Origin: Lepisosteus oculatus | Lineage: Eukaryota > Chordata > Actinopteri > Semionotiformes > Lepisosteidae | DNA length: 64,000 nucleotides | Direction of reading: 5' to 3' | Assembly: GCF_040954835.1 (NCBI RefSeq) | Contig: NC_090716.1 | Span: 11,221,275 to 11,285,274 of the forward strand | Shown here: positions 26,685 through 40,749 of the stretch, piece by piece | Layout of the letters: the number at the start of each line of letters is the position of its first letter | Numbering within the stretch: the first letter of the stretch is position 1 | Position numbers and translations under genes: made by a program | Notes under the pieces: model-generated | Database searches by the model: none | What the model was told of the DNA's origin: nothing | The model's input: only the letters and a program-made list of their open reading frames with translations

Positions 26685-27140
26685 TAATATCTTTTATTTA
26701 TACAGCACCTTTCCAAACCCAAGGACACAGTACATAGTGATAATGAAAAAGTACGATAAAATGTTTAAAAAATAATTAAACGAGCATATAGGATTATACA
26801 AATATAATATATGAAAATCAGACATAGGCCCTGGTAAAAATGGTGAATTTCTGAGTTTGGATTTGAAGAGAGTCAAATAATTTGTATCTCAAAGGGTGTG
26901 AGGAAGGGCGTTCTATAACAATGGAGCAGAGGCAGAAAAGGCATGGCCACCAAAAGTCAGAGAATTAGTTGTACAGTAGGTATAGTGAGCAAAGGACCAG
27001 CCTCAACTGAACGGAGCCTATGGAAAGGAGTGTAAACATGGAAGAATTCAGAGATGTATGATGGAGCCAGATTATTTCGAGCCCTAAAATTCACTAACAG
27101 GATCTTATATTGAATATATTGAATCGGGTCTGGTGTCTGG
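26685..27140. repeat. Dispersed fish repeat (class not assigned)
   Basis: Begins TTTTATTTATACAGCACCTTTCCAAACCC, then contains TGAATTTCTGAGTTTGGATTTGAAGAGAGTCA, GGGCGTTCTATAACAATGGAGCAGAGGCAG, CCACCAAAAGTCAGAGAATTAG, GGAGTGTAAACATGGAAG and GGATCTTATATTGAATA. This order of blocks matches a repeat I know to be dispersed in ray-finned fish genomes (TATATAGCGCCTTTC type). Whether it is LINE- or DNA-transposon-derived I cannot say. It sits about 170 bases from the L2-type repeat, so the region is an insertion cluster. Confidence 0.55.
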
Positions 27141-30100
27141 TGTGAGAAAGGAGTCTAACTGCAGAATTTTGGACGTATAGCAACTCATTGAGAAAAGTGT
27201 TAGGGAGCCCACAGAATCAGACCTTGATGTTATAAATGCATTCAGGCACTCAACATCAGACATTGATAGATATTGCCTAATCTTGTGTAATTTACTTAAG
27301 ATGATCCGATGTGTCAAAATTCTGTTGATCTCCAAGAATATTGAATAAACATCTGAATCTTGTGAAAAACTATTAATTTGTAGGTTTAAGGTTTAAAGGA
27401 AAAGCTCTCCCGGTTTCCTACTACAGTATATCTACATTCTTTTCCAGCTGGGTGGCATGATTGACTTGTGAAGTGAATTGTGACAGAGGCTTGGTAAATG
27501 CCAAGACTGTCTGTTCTGCTGTCCTCAGCAGTCATACCTTTTACCTGATTACTATTTGTTTAAGGGACAGGTGATGGGTTCTTCCCTTAATAAGTATCTT
27601 CAATAACCCCTGTTTCAACAAATCTCCTGTTTGATTAACTTCGCAGACCTTGAGTGAAGTAAGTGTGCTTTTGATATCTCGGATAGACATATTCAATTCT
27701 GAACCTAAGAGGCTTTTCTGTTCTGAATTCTACTAATTCAACTACTGTATATTCAGTTTCTTTAAATCAAGTTTTGTGTGGTTTATTTTAGGACAGGACA
27801 GAGCCGGTTCTGACAAAAAAGACAGGAGCCATGCATGCCTTATAGTGTGGTCCAGTAGCAGCCACCTCTGAAAACTCATATGGTACACTAAAGCACATGA
27901 ATTTCGTCTGTAAAGTCAAAACTGGTATTCCTCAGATTAAGTTGATCACTACAATTACAAACTGTCATTGAAAAAGAAGTCATAGCCAGTGGTAGCCAGG
28001 TTTAACTCTTTCTCTCCACATAATACACAGTAAAAAACCCTTTTTTCAACCTGCACGCACAGTGGGAACTTGGAAGAGACCAGGGTGAAAGTTTACTCCA
28101 AGGACTAGTATTACACCATGTGACAGTGTACTGTATACCTGATGTGTAGAGCTTGGTATGAAGTATGTAGAAAATTATATAGCTGCAATATTGGCATTCC
28201 CAGTATAAATAATGTTTACTCTAATATAAGCATGTTTTGTTGGGATTGAGGTATGTGCAGTATTGTACTTCTATGTCATGAACAGTGTAGGTTCTCATGG
28301 ACTCCAAGGGATTTCTTTTTTCTTCAGCCCTGGGAGGTCTATTGCGAAGGCAGAATTTCCACTTCATTTAACTCTGATAACACATCTATCTGGCTTTGGG
28401 TAGGCGATTTACTTTGGTTTTGCAAATATGTTTCAGTACTGTTATGGGAGTTAGGTTTTTAGTAAGCTGCTTTTTCTGGTGTTGTCTTGTGGTGTCACGG
28501 TAGACATCAGCAATTAAAAGTCTGTTATTGCTTTTGCTTCCATTTCCGCCCCAGCACAATATTACTTTTGATCTTTCAATCGGGCTGTTTGCCTGTCCCA
28601 GACCTGTGTCTAAGGATTCTCTGAGGGTTCAACAGTTCAGAACGTAGGCGAGACTTTGCAATGTGGCACAGTATAATGTGGAGCATGTTTTGTGAAAGGA
28701 ATGTCATTGTTGTTACACTTACCGCTTGTAAGATATGTAATCTTCTGAGTCTTTACAGTAAAGACTTTTTTTTATTTCAGCCAAAACAATTAATTATAAC
28801 TTACAGTAACATTAATAGAGGCCACACAGAACAAGCAAACTAAGCATTTTATCCATAACTAAATCAAAAACCACAAAGACAAAGAAATTGTCTCCTTTTG
28901 TGCAGTTATCTGCCACAGAGATTATAATGTAGAACCCTCTGTATTTCAAAACTAAATGATTGAATTAACAATATGCCCAATATTATCATAAGTATTCATT
29001 TTTTATTTGTATATAACTTTGCTTGTTGTGTTTGCTTTCTTTAGTTTTTCTTCACACAACGTTATAATCAAGTGATAATTATGACAGAGCTAAAGTATGG
29101 AAAGTCATGTAGTAACAGACAAGAGAAGACTTACTGTATTTAAAAAAGCAAATATACATGATTTTTTTCTATTTGCTCCTCAGATCTCCAGGGCGTTTCT
29201 TTTATTTGCCTATTGCTAACCATTCCTATTGCATTCCACACAAAGAGTAGAAAGGACGCCCAACTGCTTTAAAGCCAGTGAAATTACACTTTGATGTTTT
29301 AGCCTTCTATTAATAAATACTGTAAATGGCAGTCCTAACAGGAGACCCCTACTGAAGTGAAGGGTCTAAGTCTAGCAACCTACTGGATAGAAATGTGGCT
29401 CTGGAAAAGGTTATCTTTCATCTAGGGGTAGACATCACTCAATTCATGATTAATATTACAGGTTTTCTAATGTGGACAGTCATACATACATAAAGAAATA
29501 CGTTGTAAAACAACAACTGTTGTTAAGAACTAAAAGCACCCAAGTTATTCTGAGTAAGCTCCTTTAATAGGCAAATCCTGAGAATGGTTTTGTTTTAGTT
29601 TTCTCCCACTGCACCTTTATGTACATCTTGAACTGATCACAAAAGGCTAGCGGTGCAGTAAAAACAGTGCTTTAAAATGTTGCATGAAGATTACCTTTCA
29701 TCTCTGCTAAATGCCATTTTTCTTGGTTAGAAAATTCCTCTTCCATTCTCTTAGAGACAAATATACAGCAGCATGCACAAGTAGTGTGATGGTATCATAA
29801 GATGCCTATTTTATACCTATATGAATACTTTCAGGTGCCGAGTGGACAGGTGATTGTACAAGCCCCATTCTGACTTCACAGCTATGGATACAGTAAATGT
29901 GCTGAGGCTAAACTCATGAGGGGGTAGTTCTCAAGCTTAACCTGCTCACATTCTCACCTGCTTGTGAAATGTACAGTAGGTACAGTCTCAATACCGTGTA
30001 CTATAACTACTCTATCTGATCACAAGTGTTTTGAATGTGCCTTAAGATCACTGTAATGACATCAATGCAGATCATTCAGTTTTCACAATGTGTAAAAATG

Positions 30101-31019
30101 GAAAGTTTCAAGTGCGCTCCATGGTTTTGCACCTAGGTGCATCAACAGGAACTTAAATTCTGGAAGTCTGCGCCTCATGTAAAAACATGCAGTGGTTCGA
30201 TTCCAGTGCAATGTTGTACTGCAAATGCATCTCAACAAATGACACACAGACCCTTTGTGATTTTAAAGGGACTGAGTAGTAGCATGTTTTACCATGCACT
30301 GTGACCCAAAATCTTCAAAAACACATTTCTCAGATAGTCATGAACTAGTTGGATTTAAGCATTTAAAACATGATTTGAGTGCTCTAGTTCATGCCAAACA
30401 AACAATTAACGTTATGCTTGTGTTTTTTATATAACAAGTAACAAGTTTTTTCAGACATCATAAAAACGGTTTCAATAGCATTAGCGTTCAGTTCTGACGG
30501 TCCTTGCTATCAAGCAGATCTCAGACGACCCTGTCTCGAGCATGCGCTGCTTACTTCAGGGAACTGAGGAACATGTGGTGTCCGGTGGGAGGCTCTGAGC
30601 TAAAATCACTTCCTCTGCTTGGCATCTCCATCAGCTGTGTGACCTCAATTGTTTCCCTTGCTTGCTTTTGGCTCCCCCCGGGGAACTGCACTATGACTTT
30701 GATAGGGGTGTGGGGAGGACACTTTTACTAAGAGTGGGATGAATATTTACTTTTTGCATCATGTGAGGAGGGTCATACTCCCCCTGCAGCAGCTTTTACT
30801 AGTGAGTATACCAGTATAGTCCACAGGGGAGATTTCAGCTTCGTGTTCCAATGAGTCCGCATCACACAGTCTACTGTATATGCAAATTTAAGTCTTATCT
30901 TTCATTTAAATCCAATTAATTTCCAGCTATACCACCTCTTGCTGTGCAGGTATGAGTCTTGTCAGAGGAGTAATGGGATGATCTAAATATGCAGTTACTC
31001 ATTTTTATGTAGAAAACCT

Positions 31020-31085
31020 GGCACTACAACTGACAGTATTTGGCACTACAACTGACGGTATTTGGCATGATGCTCACAGTACTTG
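31020..31085. repeat. 22-bp tandem repeat, two good copies plus one degenerate
   Basis: GGCACTACAACTGACAGTAT followed by TT (31020-31041) is repeated at 31042-31063 with one base changed, and a weaker third copy beginning GGCATGATGCTCACAGTACT follows. It is a small intronic tandem duplication. Confidence 0.7.
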
Positions 31086-33954
31086 AAATTTAGGTACAAG
31101 CTCATCCACTGGCTCGTTATTTCAAATTAAATTGGTTCTGTCAATGTTTTTTGGCAACAAAAACACAATAGTATATCAATAAATTACCCTGCTTTATACC
31201 ATCAATGTGCAAAAGATATAAAAAACTACAGTGAAACTACACTACTACGATGCTGTAAAAGGATATAGAACAGCAAGGAGGCAAACTACTAGTTGATTTA
31301 CACTGTGATTAGAAGGAACATACATTAAATTGTAATGTTGCTTTATGGCCAACTATAGTTACAGTTAATGGTTTTGCACCTAACTGTAAAAGAATTCCAC
31401 ATACTGTATACCAGTGCTTGAAGAATATTTTTGTTTACATTTTACATAAGAAAGCAATAGGTTTAGTAGAACTAAATTTCTCTACCATATGAGGAATGCG
31501 TTCAGGAGTCCCTTTTACAAATGTGCCACATTGAGACAACCCTTCAGTGCTTGAGTAGCGATGTGAGTGCAGCCGGACGTCAATGTTGTCATAGTCTCTG
31601 GGAAGACACTGACAAAAATTCAGTGCTTCAGATAGTGGCAGGTAACCATGTGATATTTTTATCCTTGCCCCATTTTCTTCAGGGGTGACAATGTTTTTCA
31701 GGCTCCTGAGGCTGTGTGTGGAATGTGATTTAATAGTATAGGCCATAGATTTCTAGATTAGTTGGCTTTCAACCTTTAAAGGGTGGTTCGATATTTTATG
31801 CAATGCTGTTTCAATTCATCAAGCCAACATGCAATGAGAGCACCACTTTAGAATCACATGAGTGGCTGTATACAAATTGTCAGACAGGGCAAATCATTGG
31901 TGAAAACATCAGGATAAACTACCTGGCCCAGGGTTTGACTACACTCTGGAAGTACGACAGTCCATTGAAGCATACGCACACAATGAAGAAATGTAAGTGG
32001 GCTCAGGCTTAGTAGCAGTGTTATAGAAGGTTTCACCCTCTTGAAACCTAGTCTTTTGGAAGAGTTGGGAGAGCAAGTAGCCATGATTGAATCATGAAAG
32101 AACAGAACACAGCTTCACCCATCACATTAGTGTCGGTTTGCAGGCTGATATCTATCAAGCCACTGTAGTTGCTGAGGAAGACATAGAGCATTTTAGAGAG
32201 GCAGAATGCAACAAAATTAATGATTCAGTTTTTGCAAAAAACACTTCCTAATTTAGATTTTACAAAGTTGTTCTCAAAAGATAAATGGGAAACATGCCTT
32301 CTGAAAGGATTTTCACATAACTTCAACAACGACATCAAAGAAAGTATTGTACACTACAAAAGAAATAGGGGGCCACACTTTGTTTACTCACTGTATTTAC
32401 CCATTGTAGTCAGTGTCATTCAATAGTATGAGCATTCCTTTGGGTTTTGGGAGCTTGAAGCAACTTAATTTCCCCAAATAATCACTGTAGCACAATAGTT
32501 CTCCAGGGTGCATGGATTACTGTATTAATTGCATCTGTAATATGCTTCAGAGTTTACGAAAGATTTTGACGGTAGACATGAGAATGTGAATGAACAGGAA
32601 GACTGGTTAAACATGCACTGAAACAGGACATGAATTTCAAGTGTTACACATACTAATTTTTTATGTCATTATTTATTAAAATATTATAGTTACTGGATAG
32701 ATATCTTACTTTATACACTGGTGGTGTATTTATTCTTGTGCTTTGTATTATGCAACTGTTGTTATAATATGATACTACAACTAAAAGCTACACAGCATGC
32801 AGTAAGGGAAGCCTAATTCCACTCTGCTTCTTGGGATGTTTATGCAGACTTTCACTGGACCATATAAACATCCGACAAGAATACAAACATTAAAAGTTAC
32901 AAAATGAATAATCAGTACAACCTACAGTATATATGAAAAGGTGGAAAAGATTGTGAAGAGAACAAGAATGCTCATGTTGAAAATGCATGATATACAGCAA
33001 TGTAGACATTTTACTAAATGAGTGACTTGAAATCAGTCTTTGCTTGACACTTACAGCTTCCAATAATAGCCAGTCCATGATAGGCTTTGGGTTTCTGCTG
33101 GAACTGATCTAAACTTGTTCGATACGTTTAGGTATTATTAGTTACAGATCTGTGTAAATTCTACTAACTAGCCTTGAAAGTCCACTTTGAATCTGTATTG
33201 GCACCACATGCCATAGCTAAGCTGGCACAAACAACCAACCCAGTTGTTAAATGGGATGGTATTCCTCTTTCATGCAACAAAGTCAGCCTTGGGAATTCAC
33301 CTTGAGTTACAGAAATACCCCCTTTCAGACAGTTCACATACAGTCAATAAGCGATAGATTGTCACAATACCGTCCAAATGCAAAAAACATATCAATGGTA
33401 TATAGAACATAAACAAATGCCTTTGATCGCAAGGCTCTGATTTCAAACAGTCTGACAGGCTTACTTGAGGATGCAATAGGCACAAGGCATCTGAAGGAAT
33501 AACTTCAAAATATTTACATTTTAGTAAATATATTCATTTCCCAACACTTAACAGGATGTGTCAGTCTAAGGAAGGAAGCAATGTGGGACCCATTATGCTG
33601 GGAAGCCTGGTTTAATTTTAGTCAAGGGTGAATGAAGTGTGTCTATTGAAGGCAAATATGAAACCACATGAACATACAGGCACCTCAGAAAATCAGAAAA
33701 GTACAAGGTCTAAACGTCGATCTTGTCTGGTTGTAAGACATTATTTACAGTAATAAGGCCACTACTTATTAGTGTCAGACGTTTGAGTGAAATATGAAGT
33801 TACTTTGAGAGTTCAATACACTGAGCTACAAAACACAACAGACAAGAACGGTCTCGGAGCTCATGTTCACTTTCCTCAGGTTGAACGAGTAGAGAAGCAA
33901 TAAAAAAGCTGGGCTCAACATTTGCTGAGTAAAAACTGCTTTTTTCCTTTAAAT

Positions 33955-34540
33955 AGATCCCATCTCTGCTCCTAGGGGACCACTGCGTCTGCTGGTTTTC
34001 GTTCCAGCTGAGCTCCAAATCCCCAGTGGTAATTGAGGACTTCAGTCGATCTGATTGCTTGTTTAGATTTTTGGTTAACTTGTTTCAGCATTCAGCGCTG
34101 AATTTAAAAAATACCTCACTTCAAAGAATACTGTTTCCAGAAGATTGAGCACACAGAACTTCAAGCAGCCTCTCCTCAACTTGCCTACCCTTACTTATGA
34201 CTAAAATGATCACCTAATAAGAACTGTTACAATGAGCAAACAGGGTAGGAGTGATAGTGTATGAAAATCTTCTACAATGAGGGGCACTTTCACTCACAGA
34301 GGTCTGGATGAGAACATTTCTTGCAGCATTCCTGAATGAGGCCTGTTCTGAAACTCAGAAAAAGGGGTTGACAGAAATTACAGATCTCATTCAGTCTTTA
34401 AGGCCTTGAAGGCAAATTTAAAAACATGCCCTAAAAAGAAAATTTAAATCACTGAAATCACTGAGCCTGTCATTTTATCATCTTGGTTAGAACACAAATA
34501 AGAAGACACAGTGGTCCCCTATGACAAATGTTAGAAACCA
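33955..34540. mobile_element. MITE-like element with inverted ends, about 0.58 kb
   Basis: TCCTAGGGGACCACTG at 33970-33985 is matched in inverse orientation by CAGTGGTCCCCTATGA at 34509-34524 (15 of 16 identical). Similarity continues on both sides: GCGTCTGCTGGTTTTCGTTC on the left corresponds to the complement of the right flank (GTGTCTTCTTATTTGTGTTC). The interior, with CTGCTGGTTTTCGTTCCAGC then GAGCTCC, is typical of a dispersed fish repeat with long inverted ends. No transposase reading frame is present, so it would be non-autonomous. Exact ends and target-site duplications could not be set. Confidence 0.6.
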
Positions 34541-35484
34541 CAGCTTTAAGCAACTCTCTCAATGTTATAATTTCTAAAGAACTCCAGTACAATGTATGAT
34601 GCTGGTAGGCAATGGTTAATACAGCCTTATTAAAGTGTTAACTGCAAGATAAAATCTGCTGCTGTTCCAAAAGCTTTCTATTCAGTCACTTAGTCAATAA
34701 TATTGATAAACGGTCATTAACAATCTGAACAGTTAAGTTCCATTAAATGTGTGGGTGATGGGTCACACAGAAAGTGATGTGGCAGCTGCCACAATATGCG
34801 ACAAATGCGACAAATATATATAAAACATTTTCATGTAGGTGCAGCTTTATGAATATGTCTTGTTACATCTTTATAAGCCAGGAATGCGATAATGTGTAAA
34901 AATAACCTATGATGCTTGTCCATTAGGCAGTCACATTGCTGAATACTGTACCCTGCAGCACCTGTGGTATGAGACCATGTTAAACAGAAATGTGAAATTT
35001 GTCATATTTTAATTGCAAAGAGAAACTTTGTCAAATAGGTAGCTGTGATTTAATTCAGGTTACAACATGGTGTTACAGTGTTACAGCTACAACATGGTGT
35101 TTAACACAAGAGGGATATTGCTCCTCTACTGGCAATACAAAAGAGAGCATCCAGACAGTAATAACTTCTGGCATATGAAAGAAATGTTGTCATAGACAGG
35201 GAACTGAATATATTTAGCTTGGAATGTATACCACTTTGCATAGTCTCAATTTAGATATTCAAAATCCTAATGGCTACTCCGCTTTCTGCCAATCACTACA
35301 TTGAAGTACTTTAGTACAACCAATACTTTAATTGTTAAGTTCATCATGCTGATGATCAATTAATAATTAAAGAGCTGGCTGCAGTAGAATTGAGTGACAG
35401 AGTGGATAAGAGGATGAGCAAAACTGACGACAATACAAGAATCTGAGGACAAATCTGGCATTTACATTTTGTAGAATTCGAGAC

Positions 35485-35505
35485 AGATAATAATAATAAT
35501 AATAA
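35485..35505. repeat. (TAA)n microsatellite
   Basis: A run of about seven TAA units directly followed by GACACGGCCTTTCACAGAAAGG, which may be the eroded edge of a dispersed repeat. Confidence 0.75.
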
Positions 35506-38500
35506 GACACGGCCTTTCACAGAAAGGTTTCAGGCTGTTACAAACAAGCCAGTGATGTTGTTATAGATGACAATTTTGGATCCTAAAGACAGGGATTTTC
35601 TACTATTTCTATTGTTATATACAGTATATTTAATCTTTTATTTTGGTCTCTGCCCCCCTGGTTCAAAACAAGCTGATTGTGTCAAACACCCCCTGTCATT
35701 TTTAACCTTCCCCTTTCTATGACTATATGAAATAATGAACTTGAGAGATAAAGAAATAAACATCATCAGGGAAAGGAAAGACAATTTAAAAGTGTTGCAA
35801 AAGTGATTAAAGAAAGGAGATGAAGGCTTCAGAGACATACTCCTCAGCTCCTCATGTTACTTAAGCAGCTGCAGGCTGTAGATTAGTTTTACCTTTACAA
35901 CAGGCTTGTGGCATGATTTCTTTACGTCTGCAGTTCTGAAACAAAGAAACATTAATGGGTGGTAAATATCTGTCATTAACGTGAGCATTTGTAAAAATTA
36001 CATGATATTTGGGACTTTCCAAGCAGTTTTGCTGAAATAATAATCAGTTCCATTTGTCTGACTTTTGTCTGATTTTATAGAACACTCATAAAGCCTTGCT
36101 GAACCTTCATTAAAAGACTAAATCATCATCTACCCCTTTTCATTTATTTTTGTGCTTTTCCCATTACAGCACATGGATTCGGCTATAGTTTTCTCTGCAT
36201 AGCTTGTTTGTTTCACATAGATACTGACATACTTTACCAGCAGCCGAAGAGAGTCAGTCTGTACTGTAGATACACAACAGGATAAACAATAATGAAGTAA
36301 TGCCCAGGGATATAAACGTTCAGCTAGCAAACTTGTATTTGTGAGGTTATATTGTATCATTAAAGGACTCTACACGTATACCTCCCGCAAAGTCATTCAT
36401 TTTAAGGGCCCACCACACTACGTGGCTGTCCCATGACGCACAATGCCCATTTTGGGCTACCACAAGCCCTGGCATCAGAGCTAGCACTTACACAGTTGTA
36501 TTCCAACTCTAATTTCAGAAGACTTTTCCAGATCCTTCAGCAGAAAGTGAACACATCTCACTTTCCCTAGCTGCATACTGTATAAATACAGTAACATTCT
36601 CATCTTTAGAAAGACTGAGTGTTAAAGAAGAACTGCGACAGAACTGGGCAGTCAGAAGGTTCTACTGGAATGATTGTGTGCCAAAGAAGAAACTCATTTT
36701 GTGCTCCTGGTCAGAAAAAAGCATTCTCAGATACCAAAACAGAAAACAAGTCCAGCAGACATGGTCTTCAAGGACAGTAATAAATAACACGTTCTGGAAG
36801 ATAAAAAAGCAAACCCATTACTCATGTTTCATGGCTATAAATGAGTGGAGATTAGTTAAGATTATAATAATTTAATACTGATATATCCATCAGTGGTTGT
36901 TGGGGAGCCTTACTGATTTTTTGATCTTTTGGAATTGTTGCTAAAAGGACAAATACTGTATAGAAAGTGTGACTGTACAAAACATCAAACAATACTTGAA
37001 TGGTTTAAAAAACTAGGTTTCGTTTGGAAAAAAATATAGTGAAAAGTACTACTGTGAGAGCTGCATTCAGGTTTCCCAAATAAATTGCTATATTTTTAGA
37101 GTACAAAGTAAATACAGTTAAACTACTGGTTACTGAGTTTTCCTAGGTAAGCAACTTGTTTCCCAATTCACAAACAACCCCATGTACTACTTTAACGAGG
37201 CCTACGGCCAGTTTGTTTGCATGCTATGGACATGATGTTCATTCCAGAACATATCTTAGCACCGAAGACACAGCAGGACTGTCTGTTGGATAAGAGAAAT
37301 GAGATGGGTTACCCCAGAATATGAAGAAAGCCTATAATTTCTCTCAGACTGTAATTAAAGCCAAGGGTGGTTATTTTTGATGAAAGCTTGATTTATGGAA
37401 GAGGGCTGGCTCTCATTTTCAGGAGTGTCCAGAGAGGCAGACAAGCTGTGCCTGGAGACAAATCAACAATGCTCAATGTTATCCACGGATAGAGAGCGTC
37501 CCGTAGGATTTATATTTTAAACCTCTGTGGGACTGGCACAATAGGAACTAGGGTTAAACTGTTCTGTGCTCTGTGTCACTTTTGAAGACGTTTTAGGACA
37601 TTTAGATCACATGTCAAATTACCACAAATCTCTGCAGCAGAAGAGATGTGCTACAGAGGGCACATGCTTTATCCAGTCAGGTCTTGGCAGAAGCTACTCT
37701 TTTAGTCCTGGGCTCTTTAATGATGGACATCTGCTGAAAGCAAGGACACAGAGTTCTGGACCATGAAGGACGTGTTGACAAAAAGGCCTGTTTCTGATTT
37801 CCATTAACCACGTTTTAATCAAATTGCACCCTGCAGACATTCGATTCCTTAAACTGTGAGTTCAGCACCTTTTCCATGTTGGCCGTGTCCTTTGGCATGA
37901 TTTGAGGACATTAAGAATCCAGGACAATACTTTTTTAAGATGAATTTATTCAGACACTCTAACAGCCACCAGCTTCTCTGTTACCATGTTTATGGTAATA
38001 CCAGGAAATTAATACTCACAATGACAGACAAAAACAAGGACCTTTCTGCAACAGGAAAGACCTCTACAATACCGGAATTACAACACAAGCTGTTTTTTAT
38101 TTGTAATTGCACGGCAGCAAAAGTGCACAATGGACAAATCAAGGTGCAACTGCACAAACTGGAAACCACAAACAGTGAAAAAAATGATACTTGGGACTAA
38201 AAATATGTGAAAAAGACTTGCCTGGCAGGGGTCGCAGCCATTTTTTCAATTTTCTTTTTCTCTTTTTTTCTCTCCAATCATTTATTCTTTTGCTCTGATG
38301 TCCATCCATTCCACAGACTGGTGTCCCAGCTGGTAAAATCATGAAGCTTCTTCAGTATACCTACTCTAGGTATTTATGCTCCAGTATACTCTAATATATG
38401 TACTGCAGTATTATTTTTATACAGTTAACATTACCATTTTATAGTAGCATCAGTAGATTTCTCTGTAATTTTTAATGAAATATTAAATGTGCTTTGTGAA

Positions 38501-39829
38501 TTCTTCTTGTGCACACTCAGTTGACACTTGCCATTAAAAATTGCAGTTGTGGCATAATATTTGAAAGTATGTACCATAATGCTTAATCATCACATCAGAT
38601 ATTTGCAGAGCAAAATCGTTTGCTTCTTTCATACCCTGCCTGGCAGCTGACTTTGTAGAGTCTTTCCAAACGTTATTTCAGCTGGAACACTTTGTCAGTA
38701 TGACAGCTGAAGCAGAGAGCAACAGAGTCATGCAGATTGTAGAAAGTAAAAGACAGAAAAGCAGAAGATAAAATCTGAAATTTAAGATGAAAGGACACAA
38801 ATACTAGTCCTGCAAATGTGACTGGGTGAACATTATTGTTAGAAACTGTATTCCACTGTCTGTAGGATACACTTGGGAAACGTTTTTTTATCTCAGTGGG
38901 CTTCTTCTCAATAAAACATTTTGATGAATAAAAAACAGGAACACTGAAGAAGAACAGGCCATAAAGCACAATATAAGAAGAGGCTGGAAGCTGTCTGGAC
39001 TCACGCAGATATCAATATTTAGATAGTAAGTACTTTACAGAGGAGTTAATTGCTAAGGTCATACTTTTTTCACTTAAACCGCATAGAGCATTTATAGCAC
39101 ATCTGCTTCCCTTAATGCCCCTATCTGCTGCTGAAAGCAGCACCAGCACAAGCAGCTGCATTTTACACAAGTGGTTTTTAAAATCCACTTTTAAGCTGGA
39201 AGTGTACTTCCTGTTCCAATTTCTTTTAGTCCAAACACATGGGTCATTCAATGGTTTACATAGTCTTTCTGAAACAGTGAAGAAGATTTCTACTTGTTGA
39301 GAGAAATGGCATGCATTTTGAGAGAAATGAGAGAAAACCGCCACGCAGGTTTTTCATCTGTCTTATATCAAAATAAAATCCACAGAACAGAAACACAAGG
39401 AAAGTCGTGCCAATTGTGGAGTTGCACTATTGAATCTTCTTTATAACATAATTTCAACATCAACATTATACAAGTAATCCACACACAGCCTGGAACCAGG
39501 TACTGCACCATGGACAATGCTGACGTGCAACTACCTGCATAACCCTGTGTCTTCTCACGTTTATCTCACACTGTCATACACTGCCACACATTCCTATACA
39601 GGTTCTTCTCTCCCAACAGAAGACTATGAGACTGTTGTAAATATGTCACTCATTGACAAATCATGATTTGCAAAGCCCTAGCACAGATCAATTTCTTATG
39701 CATACCTTCATCCTCTAGCAGGCATGGTGGTTTCAGAGACTTAAATTTAATGGATTTACACATCCATCACACATCCAAGAGAAGTCTCTTTACAATGAGA
39801 ACATTAGTGTAAATTAACTACTGTATGAG

Positions 39830-40190
39830 GGGCTCAACCAGAGATCAAGCTGAGCTCAGTAATTCCAGGTTCGAGTCAGGGTTTTGTCACTAGCCGACTG
39901 TGACCAAGACTGTTTGAGCTCTCTTCAGAGTAGGATAGGGATAGTCGCCTAGGAGTGTCTCGTGTTTTGGGGATTACAGCTGGTCCTCTGACCTCTCGGG
40001 CACTTGCAGGCTGTGGTGCTGTTAGGGACATGTTCTACTTCAATCACTGCTAGATGTCCTGTATAGCCTGGGTCATGTTAAAAGATGAGTGGCTGAAAGG
40101 TGGGAAGGGATTGTAGCTACGATTATGAGGCGATTATAAATTGCATGGGTATCTCGGTCGTTGTAAATTTCTGAAAAAGATGCATTAGTT
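39830..40190 (+). repeat. tRNA-derived SINE, plus orientation
   Basis: GGTTCGAGTC at 39868-39877 matches the B box of a tRNA-type RNA polymerase III promoter. It is followed by GTCACTAGCCGACTGTGACC, GTCGCCTAGGAGTGTC, TTACAGCTGGTCC and CTCGGGCACTTGCAGGCTGTGG. I recognise this order of blocks from a widespread fish SINE whose tail ends in AATAATTGG..AAATTGGG; the corresponding eroded tail here is near 40130-40180. The copy is old and diverged. The family assignment is from memory. Confidence 0.55.
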
Positions 40191-40235
40191 TACTATAGGG
40201 TGGCACTAACCCTACAAAATATAAAAACTGTAAAT

Positions 40236-40550
40236 ATGGATTATTTGCGGGTGGCATGGTGGCGTGTAATTAGCATTGTTGTGGACACTGGGTTAAGTTC
40301 CTGGGTGAGATCTGCTTGGAGTTTCTCTCAGTTTCCTTTGGGTGCTTTAGTTTCCTTCCACAGTCCAAAGACAAAATGGTAGGTTAACTGGATTCTGGGA
40401 AAATTAGCCTTGGTGTGTGTCTATGTGTGCCTCGCGATGGACTGGGTTCCTGTACAGGGTGTATCCTGTCTTGCTTCTGCTCTTTGCTGGGATAGGCTCC
40501 GGCTACCCCACAACCCTATATTGAAAAAAGAGGTTAGAAAATGAATGGAT
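40236..40550 (+). repeat. L2-type LINE 3'-end-derived repeat, plus orientation
   Basis: Contains TGGAGTTTCTCTCAGTTTCC, TTTCCTTCCACAGTCCAAAGACA, GGTTAACTGGATTCTGG, TGTGCCTCGCGATGGACTGG, CAGGGTGTATCCTG, GCTGGGATAGGCTCCGGC and a final AATGAATGGATTCATT. It is the reverse complement arrangement of the 26.2-kb copy. It lies only about 50 bases after the SINE, so the two may have inserted one beside the other. Confidence 0.7.
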
Positions 40551-40749
40551 TCATTATATACAATTTACTGTAGTCTGGAAGTAGCAATAACCAACCTAGA
40601 GAAACTAGTTGTTTCTATGTAATTTAATCAAGTTAAGGGGGAGGCTAAAATAATGAAAGTCTCAACATGAAGACGAATTCTTCTCTTTTTCCCCATTCAC
40701 TTTTCCCAATGAGTAGGCTTAAGCCCACATTTCTATTACTATTACAGTG

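Noticed and set aside
30194..30204. GGTTCGATTCC, a perfect tRNA B-box match
   Set aside because: No A box at the right distance, no cloverleaf and no SINE body could be recognised around it.
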